Positions 49,290-59,020 of a stretch of DNA of 64,000 bases are shown one piece after another. Made by a program: the position numbers and the translations under genes. Numbering within the stretch: position 1 is the first letter of the stretch; every line of letters begins with the position of its first letter. The notes under the pieces are model-generated. The model was not told where the DNA came from. It made no database searches and saw only the letters and a list, made by a program, of their open reading frames with translations. The stretch is from Sphingobacteriia bacterium RIFOXYC2_FULL_35_18 (GTDB taxonomy: Bacteria > Bacteroidota > Bacteroidia > Chitinophagales > Chitinophagaceae). Location of the stretch: positions 62,001 to 126,000 of the forward strand of contig MIAG01000001.1 in assembly GCA_001829005.1 (NCBI GenBank). The letters are read 5' to 3'.

Positions 49290-49319
49290 ATTATTTTTTA
49301 ACTATTTAAATCTCTTTGT

Positions 49320-49415
49320 ATGCCTTGTGGTAAGAAAAGAAAGCGTCATAAAATTGCGACGCACAAAAGAAAAAAACGTCTAAGAAAGAATCGTCATAAG
49401 AAGAAGAATAAATAA
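49320..49415 (+). CDS. 31-aa highly basic protein, AURKAIP1/COX24-domain-like (possible ribosome-associated micro-protein)
   Basis: ATG...TAA encodes MPCGKKRKRHKIATHKRKKRLRKNRHKKKNK; below the ORF-track length cut-off. Confidence 0.8.
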   Translation: MPCGKKRKRHKIATHKRKKRLRKNRHKKKNK

Positions 49416-49435
49416 TTCTCCTTTTGCACATATTT

Positions 49436-49467
49436 AAATGCATTGTACCAATGGGTGCAATGCATTT
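49436..49467 (+). other. Long stem-loop between the micro-ORF and rng
   Basis: aaatgcattgtacc-aatg-ggtgcaatgcattt: 14-bp stem with one U-G wobble in the + strand RNA. Confidence 0.75.
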
Positions 49468-49608
49468 AATACTTATCTACCATTTGCTGTTGCCTCCTAA
49501 TTTTCTGCAACTTTACTCCTCCTCCTTCTTCAGCAGCATTGTTTAGGTTAAGTAGATGATAGGTCCTGCAATTAGGTACCTATTACTGTATTTTAAAGTT
49601 GCGAACCT

Positions 49609-51165
49609 GTGAATAAAGAATTAATTATCAATGCCGGAACAACCGGTGTAGAAATAGCTTTACTAGAAGATAAAAAATTGGTTGAGCTTCATAGCGAAAG
49701 TACCGATATGAACTTTGCTGTGGGCGACCTTTATTTGGGAAAAGTAAAGAAGCTCATTCCTGGTCTAAATGCTGCATTTGTAGACGTTGGATACGAAAAG
49801 GATGCGTTTCTTCACTACACCGATTTAAGCCCTTATGCCAGGTCAATCATTAAATACACCCAATTGGCCATGCACGACAAAGAGCCAAATGGATTTGATT
49901 TTTCAAAATTTCAAACCGAACCTGAAATTTTAAAAACAGGAAAAATTAATGAGGTATTAAATGGTAAACCCAATGTGCTAGTTCAAATATTAAAGGAGCC
50001 CATTGCTGCCAAAGGTCCTCGTTTAAGTTGTGAAATTTCTTTGCCTGGTCGTTTTGTAGTAGTTACACCATTCAATGAAATAGTAGCTGTTTCTAAAAAA
50101 ATACATTCTGGTGATGAGCGTAAGCGCTTACATAAAATTGTGGAAGCAATTCGTCCTAAAAACTTCGGAATTATTGTAAGAACCGCTGCTGAAGGTAAAA
50201 GTACAGCTGAATTACACCAAGATTTATTAAGTATCATTGAGAACTGGAATGGCATTCAGAAAAAATTAAAAGGAGCTGTAGCTCCTGTTAGGATTTTAAG
50301 TGAAGAAACTAAAACAACCAGTATACTTAGAGATTTGCTTAGTGCAGACTTTAATAAAGTAGTTGTAAACGATACTACGATTTTTAATGATATCCAATCT
50401 TATATTCAAAGGATTGCACCAGATAAACAAGATATTGTAAGCCTGTTCCAAGGAAATGGTCTTCCCATTTTTGATCACTATGGCATAACAAAGCAAGTTA
50501 AAAGTTCATTTGGCAAAACAGTTAATTTACCAAGTGGTGCATATTTAATTATTGAGCATACAGAAGCTTTACATGTAGTTGATGTAAACAGCGGATACAA
50601 AAGTGTAAGCAACAATCAAGAGGAAAACGCGCTTCAAACTAATCTAGAAGCAGCCGAAGAAATGGCTAGGCAGTTAAGACTAAGAGATATCGGCGGAATT
50701 ATTGTGGTTGATTTCATAGATATGAAATTGCCCGATAACAAAAGAAAATTACAAGAAGCTATGGAAGGTTTTATGAAGACCGACCGAGCCAAGCATTCAG
50801 TTCTTCCAATATCTAAGTTTGGGTTAATGCAAATTACCCGTCAACGCATGCGACCTGAAGTCAACATTAATACTGCGGAAGTTTGCCCAGTATGTAAAGG
50901 CTCTGGCAAAATCACTTCAACCCTTTTATTAGAAGATGAGATTGAAAAGCGTTTGTATTATTTAACATCCCATGCGCATAAAAACCTCACGTTGGTAGTT
51001 AATCCAATTGTTTATTCTCATTTAACCAAAGGACTTTTCTTTAGTTCTATCATTAGAAAATGGAATAAAAAATTCAAGACAAAAATTAGCATTAAAGCCA
51101 ATACCAATTATCATATTGTAGAGTTCCGTTTCTTTAATGAACACGAAGAAGAAATAAAACTATAG
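49609..51165 (+). CDS. rng: Ribonuclease G/E family (GTG start)
   Basis: S1-like GDLYLGKVKKLIPGLNAAFVDVGYEKDAFLHYTDL; IEHTEALHVVDVNSG; IDMKLPDNKRKLQEAM; CPVCKGSGKI. Confidence 0.93.
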   Translation: MNKELIINAGTTGVEIALLEDKKLVELHSESTDMNFAVGDLYLGKVKKLIPGLNAAFVDVGYEKDAFLHYTDLSPYARSIIKYTQLAMHDKEPNGFDFSKFQTEPEILKTGKINEVLNGKPNVLVQILKEPIAAKGPRLSCEISLPGRFVVVTPFNEIVAVSKKIHSGDERKRLHKIVEAIRPKNFGIIVRTAAEGKSTAELHQDLLSIIENWNGIQKKLKGAVAPVRILSEETKTTSILRDLLSADFNKVVVNDTTIFNDIQSYIQRIAPDKQDIVSLFQGNGLPIFDHYGITKQVKSSFGKTVNLPSGAYLIIEHTEALHVVDVNSGYKSVSNNQEENALQTNLEAAEEMARQLRLRDIGGIIVVDFIDMKLPDNKRKLQEAMEGFMKTDRAKHSVLPISKFGLMQITRQRMRPEVNINTAEVCPVCKGSGKITSTLLLEDEIEKRLYYLTSHAHKNLTLVVNPIVYSHLTKGLFFSSIIRKWNKKFKTKISIKANTNYHIVEFRFFNEHEEEIKL

Positions 51166-51228
51166 CGATTCAATTTTCAATTGTAATACTTTTAAGATCA
51201 CTATTCAATTTTAAGGTTTATCCAAAAT

Positions 51229-51262
51229 AAAAACCCGGTTCATTTAAAATGACCGGGTTTTT
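51229..51262. terminator. Bidirectional terminator between rng (+) and susD (-)
   Basis: aaaaacccggtcattttaaatgaaccgggttttt-type inverted repeat with A-run and T-run on both sides. Confidence 0.88.
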
Positions 51263-51293
51263 ATTTATTACAAAAGTTATTCTTAGTAAACGA

Positions 51294-52682
51294 CTAGTAT
51301 CCTGCGTTCTGAACAAGATTCTTGTTTACATCTGTTTCTCTTCTAGGAATTGGTAAAACCAACTTTGCATCGTTCCAAGCCAAAGTACCCACTGAAGTTT
51401 GTAAACGCTTAGCTTCAATTAAAGTATGTCCTTCGAAAGCTAATTCAAATGATCTTTCTTTGGTAATATCAGCCAATGAAACAGTTAGCAATGAAGCCAA
51501 ACCAACTCTGTTACGGATTCTATTGATATCAGCCAAAGGAGTTGCTCCTATGATGGTTCCTAAACGTTGGTTACATTCTGCGCGAGTAAGGAACATTTCG
51601 GCCAAACGAATAATTGCTACATCACCAAAACGATCTAAATGTTTATTGGTGTAATAGTTACCTCCGCTTAATGTGAAATATCCTTTTCTAAAATCACCCG
51701 TTTCATATGCATTAATATGTGTTAGTCTGATTTTACAATCACTTCTACCATTGGTTCCAGCAATACCTACGTTTCTTCCGAAATAAGTGTTCTGAGAATT
51801 GGTGCCATCTTGTGCAGTTACTTTCAAAGAGAATAAGTATTCTCCTGGAGTAGCACCTGCATTATTAAGGAATGTGAACCAGTTGCTACCAAAATTAGCC
51901 GCAAGATTTTTACCGCTTCCAGTAATTACACGGTTAGCAGCATCTCTTGCATTAGCATAATCTTTTACCATTAAATATACTCGGCTTAATTGTGCAGCAG
52001 CAGCCCATTTGCTAACGTAGTTGCCATTAGAATTTGGCAATAAAGTCTCCGCTTTAACTAGGTCTGCAATAACTTGGTCATAAACCGCTTTTACAGTAGC
52101 TCTAGCTGGATAGTTTGCATCAGTTACGTTACCAGTTGGTGTTAAAACCAAAGGAACACCTGGGTTAGTTGCATAATCGCCATCGCCCACAAACTTTGCA
52201 TACAATCTTACTAATTCAAAGTACATTGACGCTCTAAGCATTAATGCTTCCCCTTCTACTGAATTTCTTTTAGTAGTTGAAGAAGTTACTTTAGCTACAG
52301 CAGACAAAACGTTATTACAACGATTAATGGTATTGTAACAAGCTGCCCAAGTATCTCTAGCGAAAGAGTTATCAGACACCATTTGTGTTTGGTAAGCATC
52401 AGATAATCCAGCGAATGTACCCGTGAAGTTAATATTGGTTGAATTACCAATCAGGTCATTCAATACCATGATATCTCCTCCATAGGCTGCAGCACTTTGT
52501 GCACCGTCATAAGCACCTACTAGGGTTACCAATACATCACCTTCTGTGTTTAATGCAAGGTTATCAGCAATACTTGCCGTTGGAGCAATATCCAATCTCT
52601 TCTCGCAACTTACCAAAGTAATAGTACCTAAAAGCAAAGCTGCTTTAAAGTAGTTACTCATGTTGTTGATTAATATTTTCAT
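51294..52682 (-). CDS. RagB/SusD family nutrient uptake outer membrane lipoprotein
   Basis: LVSCEKRLDIAPTASI lipobox; ACYNTINRCNNVL; ARATVKAVYDQVIADLVKAETLLP; RLAEMFLTRAECNQRLG. Confidence 0.93.
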   Translation of the reverse strand: MKILINNMSNYFKAALLLGTITLVSCEKRLDIAPTASIADNLALNTEGDVLVTLVGAYDGAQSAAAYGGDIMVLNDLIGNSTNINFTGTFAGLSDAYQTQMVSDNSFARDTWAACYNTINRCNNVLSAVAKVTSSTTKRNSVEGEALMLRASMYFELVRLYAKFVGDGDYATNPGVPLVLTPTGNVTDANYPARATVKAVYDQVIADLVKAETLLPNSNGNYVSKWAAAAQLSRVYLMVKDYANARDAANRVITGSGKNLAANFGSNWFTFLNNAGATPGEYLFSLKVTAQDGTNSQNTYFGRNVGIAGTNGRSDCKIRLTHINAYETGDFRKGYFTLSGGNYYTNKHLDRFGDVAIIRLAEMFLTRAECNQRLGTIIGATPLADINRIRNRVGLASLLTVSLADITKERSFELAFEGHTLIEAKRLQTSVGTLAWNDAKLVLPIPRRETDVNKNLVQNAGY

Positions 52683-52701
52683 AATAGTTAGTATTAATTA
52701 A

Positions 52702-55700
52702 TTAAAAACCTACGTTCACACCAAATAAAATAGTTCTTGGTTGTGGTGATGTATAGAAATCGTTTCCTTTAGCAATATTTGAATCGAAAGAGTCAGCATT
52801 AACTTCTGGATCCCAATAAGTGTAATTGGTAAAGGTTAACAAGTTCTGAGCCGATACATACAATCTTAAACGCTCGATTTTAAATTTAGACAATTGCTTT
52901 GCATTGAAAGTGTAACCCAAAGAAACTGTTCTTAAACGGATATAAGAACCGTCAACAATATAACGGCTGCTTGCCTGAGAACCATTCACTCTGTACAAAC
53001 GTACTTGAGGAACATCGGTGATATCACCAGGCTTCTGCCATCTTCTTAACTGGTCTGCAGTATTATTGTCTTCGTATAACATACTTGCAGAAGAGTATCT
53101 ACCCATACCATAGATATTGTTCTCGTTACCCAATACCCCATTAAAGAAAATAGATGCATCAAATCCTTTGTAAGAGAAACTATTGGTAATACCTAAGATA
53201 TAGTCTGGGTTCGGATCTCCTGCTACTATACGTTGTGCTTGAGAATAAACACTGGTTGTTCCTTTATTTAAAGAACCATCTGCATTCTTGGTATTTAAAT
53301 AGAATAAAGCGTTTCCGTTTGCAGGATCAACTCCAGCATATTGTGGTGTGTAGAAAACACCCACTGCATATCCTTCTTGCACACGGTTCATGCTGCTGAT
53401 ACCACCTTCAATAATTTGACCTTGAATATCAGTTACTTTACCAATGTTGCGAGCGATATTAAAGCTCGTATTCCATTTGAAAGCACCAATTAAGTTTTGT
53501 GTATTCAATACAAATTCAAAACCTTTATTCTCTAATTTACCTACGTTTCTAACTTGACTATTGAAACCAGTTGTTGCAGGAATATTCACGTTCAATAATA
53601 AACCATCGGTTTTCTTAACATAGTAGTCAATTTCACCGGTAATACGGTTATTCAAGATACCGAAGTCGATACCAATGTCGAACTGCTTAGTGGTTTCCCA
53701 CTTTAAGTTATCGTTTCTAAGTTGAGAAGGACGCTGACCCGCAGCACCTGCATAACCAGCATCTCCAGAGAATAAACCCAATTGAGGGAAGTTTCCAATT
53801 TCTGCGTTACCTACGATTCCGTAACTAGCACGTAATTTTAAGAAACTAAAGATTTTGCTGTCTTGTAAGAACTTCTCATTACTCATGATCCATCCCGCAG
53901 AAATTGCTGGGAAGAAACCAGATCTTGAGTTTTTACCAAATCTAGATGATTGGTCAATACGTGCACTAGCTGCAACAATATACTTTTCATCGAAAGTATA
54001 GTTGGTTCTTAAGAAATAAGATAAGAAGCGGAAATCAGTTTGAGATGAACTACCACCAGAAATGGTTGCAGCACTTGCAATCTTCTGGTAAGAATTAGAA
54101 GGGAATGCAGTACCTTCTGCGAAGTTATATTTAGCCTGAGACTGTTGGTACTGAGTACCTAAAGTAGCACTAATATTATGCTTCTTAACTACTGTACTAT
54201 AATTGAAGTAAGACTGTGTATTGTAATTTGTTACAAAAGCGCCTCTATTAGTACCTAATCCTGCAGAAGCCCTGGTTTGGTTTCTAACTGTTTGATTTTG
54301 AAAATAACCTTCCTCATTTTGGCTTAAGTAATCCATTCCAAACTCAGTTTGGAAAGTTAATCCTTTAGCTAAATAAGCTTTGATATAAGCATTACCAAAT
54401 GTTCTGTAAACATCTTGTGTGTACTTAGCATAGTTTACAGACAAAATTGGGTTGTAGTACAATGGAATATTTACATCTCCAGGAGGGGTACCAGAAGGTA
54501 AACCTGTATTTGGATCGGTAAAAGGATTCATTGGCATCAATGCGATTGCCTGCAATGGATTAGAGAATGCATTGTCATCTGGTAAACGTCTGTTATAGGT
54601 TCTTGAAAGGCTTAAAGAAACCCCCATATCTAACCAATCATTTACTTTTTGGTCAATATTTAAACGACCAGTTGTTCTTTGCAATTCGTTACCAATCATG
54701 GTACCAGTTTGCTCTAAATGTTGGAATGAAGAGAAAAATTTGGTTTTATCTGAACCACCTCTAATTTGTAAATCAGCTTGTCTGTAAGGTGCTTTTTGAA
54801 AAACAGCATCTTGCCAGTCATAGGTTTTTTTAGGATCTTTAGACCAGTTGCCATAACTGTAATAATCCATTACCCCGTCTTTAACATATGCTGTCCAGCT
54901 ATTAGGGTCTGTAATTGGCGTACCATCTAAATCATCACGGTATTTAGCTCCTTCTAAAATAAGGGTAGCATATTCCTCAGAATTCAACATTTTCAAACGC
55001 TTGGTTGCTTCAGCAGCACCAGTTTGATAGTTGAAAGTAACTTGTGTTTTACCTGCACGTCCTTTTTTAGTAGTAATTAAAACTACCCCATTTGCAGCAC
55101 GAGATCCGAAAATGGCTCCTGCAGATGCATCTTTCAATACTTCAATAGACTCAATATCGTTCGGGTTAAGGTCAACCAATGGATTGGTTGCACCACCATA
55201 AGAACTTTGGCTATTAGAAGTCATTGGAATACCATCTAATACATATAAAGGCTGGCTATTCGCACTGATTGAAGAGTTACCTCTTACACGTACGGTTACT
55301 GCCTGACCTAATTTACCAGATTGGCTGTTCACAAATACACCAGCAGCTTTTCCTTGAAGAGCAGCATCCACACTTGGGGTTGGCATGTATTCAATGTCTT
55401 TACCTTTTACACGAGCAATGTTACCGGTAACTTCTCTTTTAATTTGAGCGCCACCAAAACCTGTAACAATTACTTCACTAAGGTTAGAAACAGCTGAATT
55501 CAAGGCAACATCTACAGATACACCTCTTACAGGAGCTTCTACATCACTGTATCCTACATAAGAGAATACCAATGTTTTTACACTTGAAGTAACTTTAATG
55601 CTGTAAGCACCATCGGCACCTGTTACAGAGGTAACAGCTGTACCCTTTGCTTTTACGGTTACACCTCCTAAAGGAGCCCCGTTTGCTGCGTCGGTAACTT

Positions 55701-55779
55701 TACCAGACACAGTGGTTTGTGCATGAGCCACCACAACACAGAAGAGGGCAAAAAGCCCTACTAGCAGTTTTTTTCTCAT
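52702..55779 (-). CDS. SusC/RagA family TonB-linked outer membrane protein
   Basis: Carboxypeptidase-like N-domain (VSGKVTDAANGAPLGGVTVKAKGT), LSEVIVTGFG, PNDIESIEVLKDASAGAIFGSRAANGVVLITTKKG. Confidence 0.95.
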   Translation of the reverse strand: MRKKLLVGLFALFCVVVAHAQTTVSGKVTDAANGAPLGGVTVKAKGTAVTSVTGADGAYSIKVTSSVKTLVFSYVGYSDVEAPVRGVSVDVALNSAVSNLSEVIVTGFGGAQIKREVTGNIARVKGKDIEYMPTPSVDAALQGKAAGVFVNSQSGKLGQAVTVRVRGNSSISANSQPLYVLDGIPMTSNSQSSYGGATNPLVDLNPNDIESIEVLKDASAGAIFGSRAANGVVLITTKKGRAGKTQVTFNYQTGAAEATKRLKMLNSEEYATLILEGAKYRDDLDGTPITDPNSWTAYVKDGVMDYYSYGNWSKDPKKTYDWQDAVFQKAPYRQADLQIRGGSDKTKFFSSFQHLEQTGTMIGNELQRTTGRLNIDQKVNDWLDMGVSLSLSRTYNRRLPDDNAFSNPLQAIALMPMNPFTDPNTGLPSGTPPGDVNIPLYYNPILSVNYAKYTQDVYRTFGNAYIKAYLAKGLTFQTEFGMDYLSQNEEGYFQNQTVRNQTRASAGLGTNRGAFVTNYNTQSYFNYSTVVKKHNISATLGTQYQQSQAKYNFAEGTAFPSNSYQKIASAATISGGSSSQTDFRFLSYFLRTNYTFDEKYIVAASARIDQSSRFGKNSRSGFFPAISAGWIMSNEKFLQDSKIFSFLKLRASYGIVGNAEIGNFPQLGLFSGDAGYAGAAGQRPSQLRNDNLKWETTKQFDIGIDFGILNNRITGEIDYYVKKTDGLLLNVNIPATTGFNSQVRNVGKLENKGFEFVLNTQNLIGAFKWNTSFNIARNIGKVTDIQGQIIEGGISSMNRVQEGYAVGVFYTPQYAGVDPANGNALFYLNTKNADGSLNKGTTSVYSQAQRIVAGDPNPDYILGITNSFSYKGFDASIFFNGVLGNENNIYGMGRYSSASMLYEDNNTADQLRRWQKPGDITDVPQVRLYRVNGSQASSRYIVDGSYIRLRTVSLGYTFNAKQLSKFKIERLRLYVSAQNLLTFTNYTYWDPEVNADSFDSNIAKGNDFYTSPQPRTILFGVNVGF

Positions 55780-55798
55780 AATTAGTTTTTTAGTTCAC

Positions 55799-55818
55799 CA
55801 TTGGTTAATAAACCAATG
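55799..55818. promoter_or_regulatory. Inverted repeat in the susC 5' leader
   Basis: cattggtt-aata-aaccaatg: perfect 8-bp arms, about 20 nt upstream of the susC start. Confidence 0.5.
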
Positions 55819-56137
55819 AAGCCCTAAATTAACATAAATTTCATTTGCAAAGAAATTGTTAAAGGTTTTTTTAAGGTTTGTTCAAGTGTTGAACGGTTAA
55901 AACAACCAAGAATACAGTTAAAAGCGGGTTCCCTCTTTCAAAATATAAAAACTTACGAGCAAAAGTTTTATGAATAGATTTTTTTTATATATTTTTATTA
56001 CAGCATTTGTATTTATTTGATATTCAACAATATTAATGATTCAGCGGTGCATAAAACAGATTGTGTGAACAAAAATTAATTTTGCAGTTTGGCCTATTTT
56101 GGTAATTTAGTGGTAGAATTTAATGGGTTAGTAAGTA

Positions 56138-56169
56138 AAAGGGTCAACATCATTGTTGGCCCTTTTGCG
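56138..56169 (+). terminator. Terminator-like hairpin upstream of radA (leader attenuator or end of a small transcript)
   Basis: agggtcaacatcattgttggcccttttg: 9-bp stem (one wobble) followed by T4, about 40 nt before the radA ATG. Confidence 0.6.
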
Positions 56170-56209
56170 TTTAAAATATCTCCCTGAAAAGTCCCTTATA
56201 TTTTCATTT

Positions 56210-57583
56210 ATGAGCAAGATTAAAACCGCTTTTTTTTGTAGCAACTGTGGATATGAAAGCACCAAGTGGATTGGAAAATGTCCTTCATGTAATCAATGGA
56301 ATACTTTTTCAGAAGAAATAATTCAAAGTGGAGATGCAAAAGAAAAAACAACTTGGGAAGATTATCCTGAAAAAAAACGAACCAACAAAACAATTGCGCT
56401 GAGCGATATTGATTTTAAAGAAGAAAAAAGAATTGTAACCAGTGATGCAGAATTAAATAGAGTGTTGGGGGGAGGAATTGTTCCAGGCAGTTTAGTTTTA
56501 GTTGCAGGTGAACCAGGCATAGGAAAGAGTACTTTGTTTTTACAAAACGGACTTTTAATAAAACAATTAAAAGTTTTATATATCAGTGGAGAGGAAAGTG
56601 AACAACAAATTAAAATGCGAGCAGATAGACTAAAAATAAGTAACGATAATTTTTATCTACTCACAGAAACTGATACGAATATTATTTTTAAAGAAATCAA
56701 AAAACTAAAACCAGAATTAGTTATTGTAGATTCCATTCAAACCATTCAATCAAATTTAATTGATTCATCTGCAGGTACAGTTTCACAAATTAGAGAGTGT
56801 GCTGCATCTTTTCAACGCTTTGCTAAAGAAACCAATACACCTGTCTTTTTAATTGGTCATATCACCAAAGATGGTGCCATTGCAGGACCAAAAATATTAG
56901 AGCATATGGTTGATACGGTGTTGCAATTTGAAGGTGATAGACATTATGCATATAGAATATTAAGAACGCTTAAAAACCGCTTTGGCTCTACATCTGAGCT
57001 AGGTATATATGAAATGAGTGGGGCAGGAATGAGAGTGGTTACTAATCCATCAGAAATATTAATTGCACAAAGAGAAGAAGTATTAAGTGGTAGTGCAATT
57101 GCTGCTGCATTAGAAGGAATGCGTCCTTTATTAATTGAGGTACAAGCTTTAGTTACTCCAAGTGTTTATGGAACACCTCAACGAACAGTTACTGGATTTG
57201 ATTTAAGAAGATTACAATTGTTATTAGCCGTTTTAGAGAAAAGAGGTGGATTTCAATTTGGTTTAAAAGATGTATTCGTAAATATTGCAGGGGGAATAAA
57301 AATAGAAGACCCTTCTACAGACCTTGCAGTAATATGCGCATTATTATCTTCTTATGAAGACAACCCTCTTCCAAAAAATATTTGCTTTGCAGGCGAAGTT
57401 GGATTGAATGGAGAAATTAGAGCAGTGAATAGAATTGAACAAAGAATTGCTGAAGCACAAAAATTAGGGTTCGAAAAAATTATCGTTTCTAAATTCAATA
57501 AAAAAAGTTTTGACCCTAAAGCATTTTCAATTCAAGTAATTGCATTGAGTAGAGTTGATGAAGTATATCAACAACTCTTTTAA
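56210..57583 (+). CDS. radA: DNA repair protein RadA
   Basis: MSKIKTAFFCSNCGYESTKWIGKCPSCNQWNTF; Walker A GEPGIGKST; KNRFGST; start corrected to the internal Met. Confidence 0.95.
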   Translation: MSKIKTAFFCSNCGYESTKWIGKCPSCNQWNTFSEEIIQSGDAKEKTTWEDYPEKKRTNKTIALSDIDFKEEKRIVTSDAELNRVLGGGIVPGSLVLVAGEPGIGKSTLFLQNGLLIKQLKVLYISGEESEQQIKMRADRLKISNDNFYLLTETDTNIIFKEIKKLKPELVIVDSIQTIQSNLIDSSAGTVSQIRECAASFQRFAKETNTPVFLIGHITKDGAIAGPKILEHMVDTVLQFEGDRHYAYRILRTLKNRFGSTSELGIYEMSGAGMRVVTNPSEILIAQREEVLSGSAIAAALEGMRPLLIEVQALVTPSVYGTPQRTVTGFDLRRLQLLLAVLEKRGGFQFGLKDVFVNIAGGIKIEDPSTDLAVICALLSSYEDNPLPKNICFAGEVGLNGEIRAVNRIEQRIAEAQKLGFEKIIVSKFNKKSFDPKAFSIQVIALSRVDEVYQQLF

Positions 57584-57659
57584 ATACATCCGTTAAAAAA
57601 CTATTTTCTTTTCGGCTTTCACGTTGATTTTAATTTATTGGATTGTCTAGTTTAACATC

Positions 57660-58361
57660 ATGGCAATTCCAATTAATACTTACATCAATGCATTTCAACA
57701 ATTGTTCTTTCCACATATTTGTAGTGGTTGTGGGGCAGACTATATTCATCATAATGCATTCCTTTGTGCAGCATGTAATCATACCCTTCCAATAACCCAT
57801 TTTTTTGAACGTTCAAACAACCCTGTTGAGCAGGTTTTTGCAGGTAGAATTCCTCTGATTTCCGGAGGATCAAGTTTTTATTTTTACAAATCTGGGCTAG
57901 TTCAACACCTTATAGCCCAATTAAAATACAAGAACAACCTCGCGGCTGGGCGTTTTTTAGGTAGATGCATGGGAAGAGAATTGCGTCAATCTGAACGATT
58001 TGCCCATATTGACCTATTAATTCCATTACCCCTACACCCCAAAAAGGAATTTCAGCGGGGGTATAACCAAGCAAGAATTATTTGTGAAGGGATCATGGAG
58101 GTTTGGCCAAAAAAACTCTGCACGCAAGCGGTTAGCAGACTCATTTATACCAGCAGCCAAACACAGGGCAATCGTTTGAATCGCTGGAAAAACATGGAAG
58201 ATGCTTTTTGGGCTTCTGAACCAAATATGATAAAAAATAAAAATATTTTATTAATAGACGATGTAATCACCACTGGGGCTAGTTTAGAAGCCTGCAGTAG
58301 AGCCATACTTCAAGTTCAAGGCACTTCAATAAGTATTGCTACTGCCGCATATACCGTTTAA
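57660..58361 (+). CDS. comF: ComF family phosphoribosyltransferase
   Basis: CSGCGADYIHHNAFLCAACNHTLP; LIPLPLHPKKEFQRGYNQARI; NILLIDDVITTGASLEACSRAI. Confidence 0.9.
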   Translation: MAIPINTYINAFQQLFFPHICSGCGADYIHHNAFLCAACNHTLPITHFFERSNNPVEQVFAGRIPLISGGSSFYFYKSGLVQHLIAQLKYKNNLAAGRFLGRCMGRELRQSERFAHIDLLIPLPLHPKKEFQRGYNQARIICEGIMEVWPKKLCTQAVSRLIYTSSQTQGNRLNRWKNMEDAFWASEPNMIKNKNILLIDDVITTGASLEACSRAILQVQGTSISIATAAYTV

Positions 58362-58410
58362 CATTTAACTAAACAAATTCCACTTACATTCGTTGTATAA
58401 ATAAAAATTC

Positions 58411-58944
58411 ATGAAATATATTCTTTCCATTGCTGCTTTTATTATGCTAAGCGCTTTTAACTTCCCTGGTGTAAACAGCATTCATAGTTTTAAAGTAAAA
58501 TCTATTGAAGGCAAAACCATTGATTTTTCTTCTTTTAAAGGCAAGAAAATTTTAGTAGTAAATACTGCATCTAAATGTGGTTATACTCCTCAGTATGATG
58601 CTTTACAAAAAGTGTACAACCAGTACAAAGACAAACTAGTGATTGTAGGTTTCCCTGCCAATAATTTTGGCGGTCAAGAACCAGGTAGCGATAGTGAAAT
58701 TCAAGATTTTTGTAAAGCCAACTATGGGGTAAGTTTTCCTATGGCAAGTAAAGTAAGTGTAAAGGGTAGTGATATGGCCCCTATTTACAAATGGCTTACT
58801 TCTAAAACAGAAAATGGTGTTTTAGATGCAGAAGTTGGTTGGAACTTTGGTAAGTTTTTATTAGATGAAAATGGTAAACTATTGCAATACTTCCCAAGTA
58901 AAGTAAAGCCTGATAGTGATGAAATATTAAAGTTTGTAAAGTAG
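58411..58944 (+). CDS. Glutathione peroxidase family
   Basis: GKKILVVNTASKCGYTPQYDALQKVYNQYKDKLVIVGFPANNFGGQEPGSDSEIQDFC; WNFGKFLLDENG. Confidence 0.93.
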   Translation: MKYILSIAAFIMLSAFNFPGVNSIHSFKVKSIEGKTIDFSSFKGKKILVVNTASKCGYTPQYDALQKVYNQYKDKLVIVGFPANNFGGQEPGSDSEIQDFCKANYGVSFPMASKVSVKGSDMAPIYKWLTSKTENGVLDAEVGWNFGKFLLDENGKLLQYFPSKVKPDSDEILKFVK

Positions 58945-58965
58945 TTTAATCCGCTATTTTTGTAA

Positions 58966-58994
58966 AAAGAGAATGTTCGCACATTCTCTTTTTT
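58966..58994 (+). terminator. Terminator after the glutathione peroxidase gene
   Basis: agagaatg-ttcgca-cattctctttttt. Confidence 0.8.
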
Positions 58995-59020
58995 ATTTGC
59001 GCACTATTTTAAATTGGTCA

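Noticed and set aside
51294-55779. A full polysaccharide utilisation locus
   Set aside because: Only susC and susD are present; flanking genes (rng, radA) are housekeeping.
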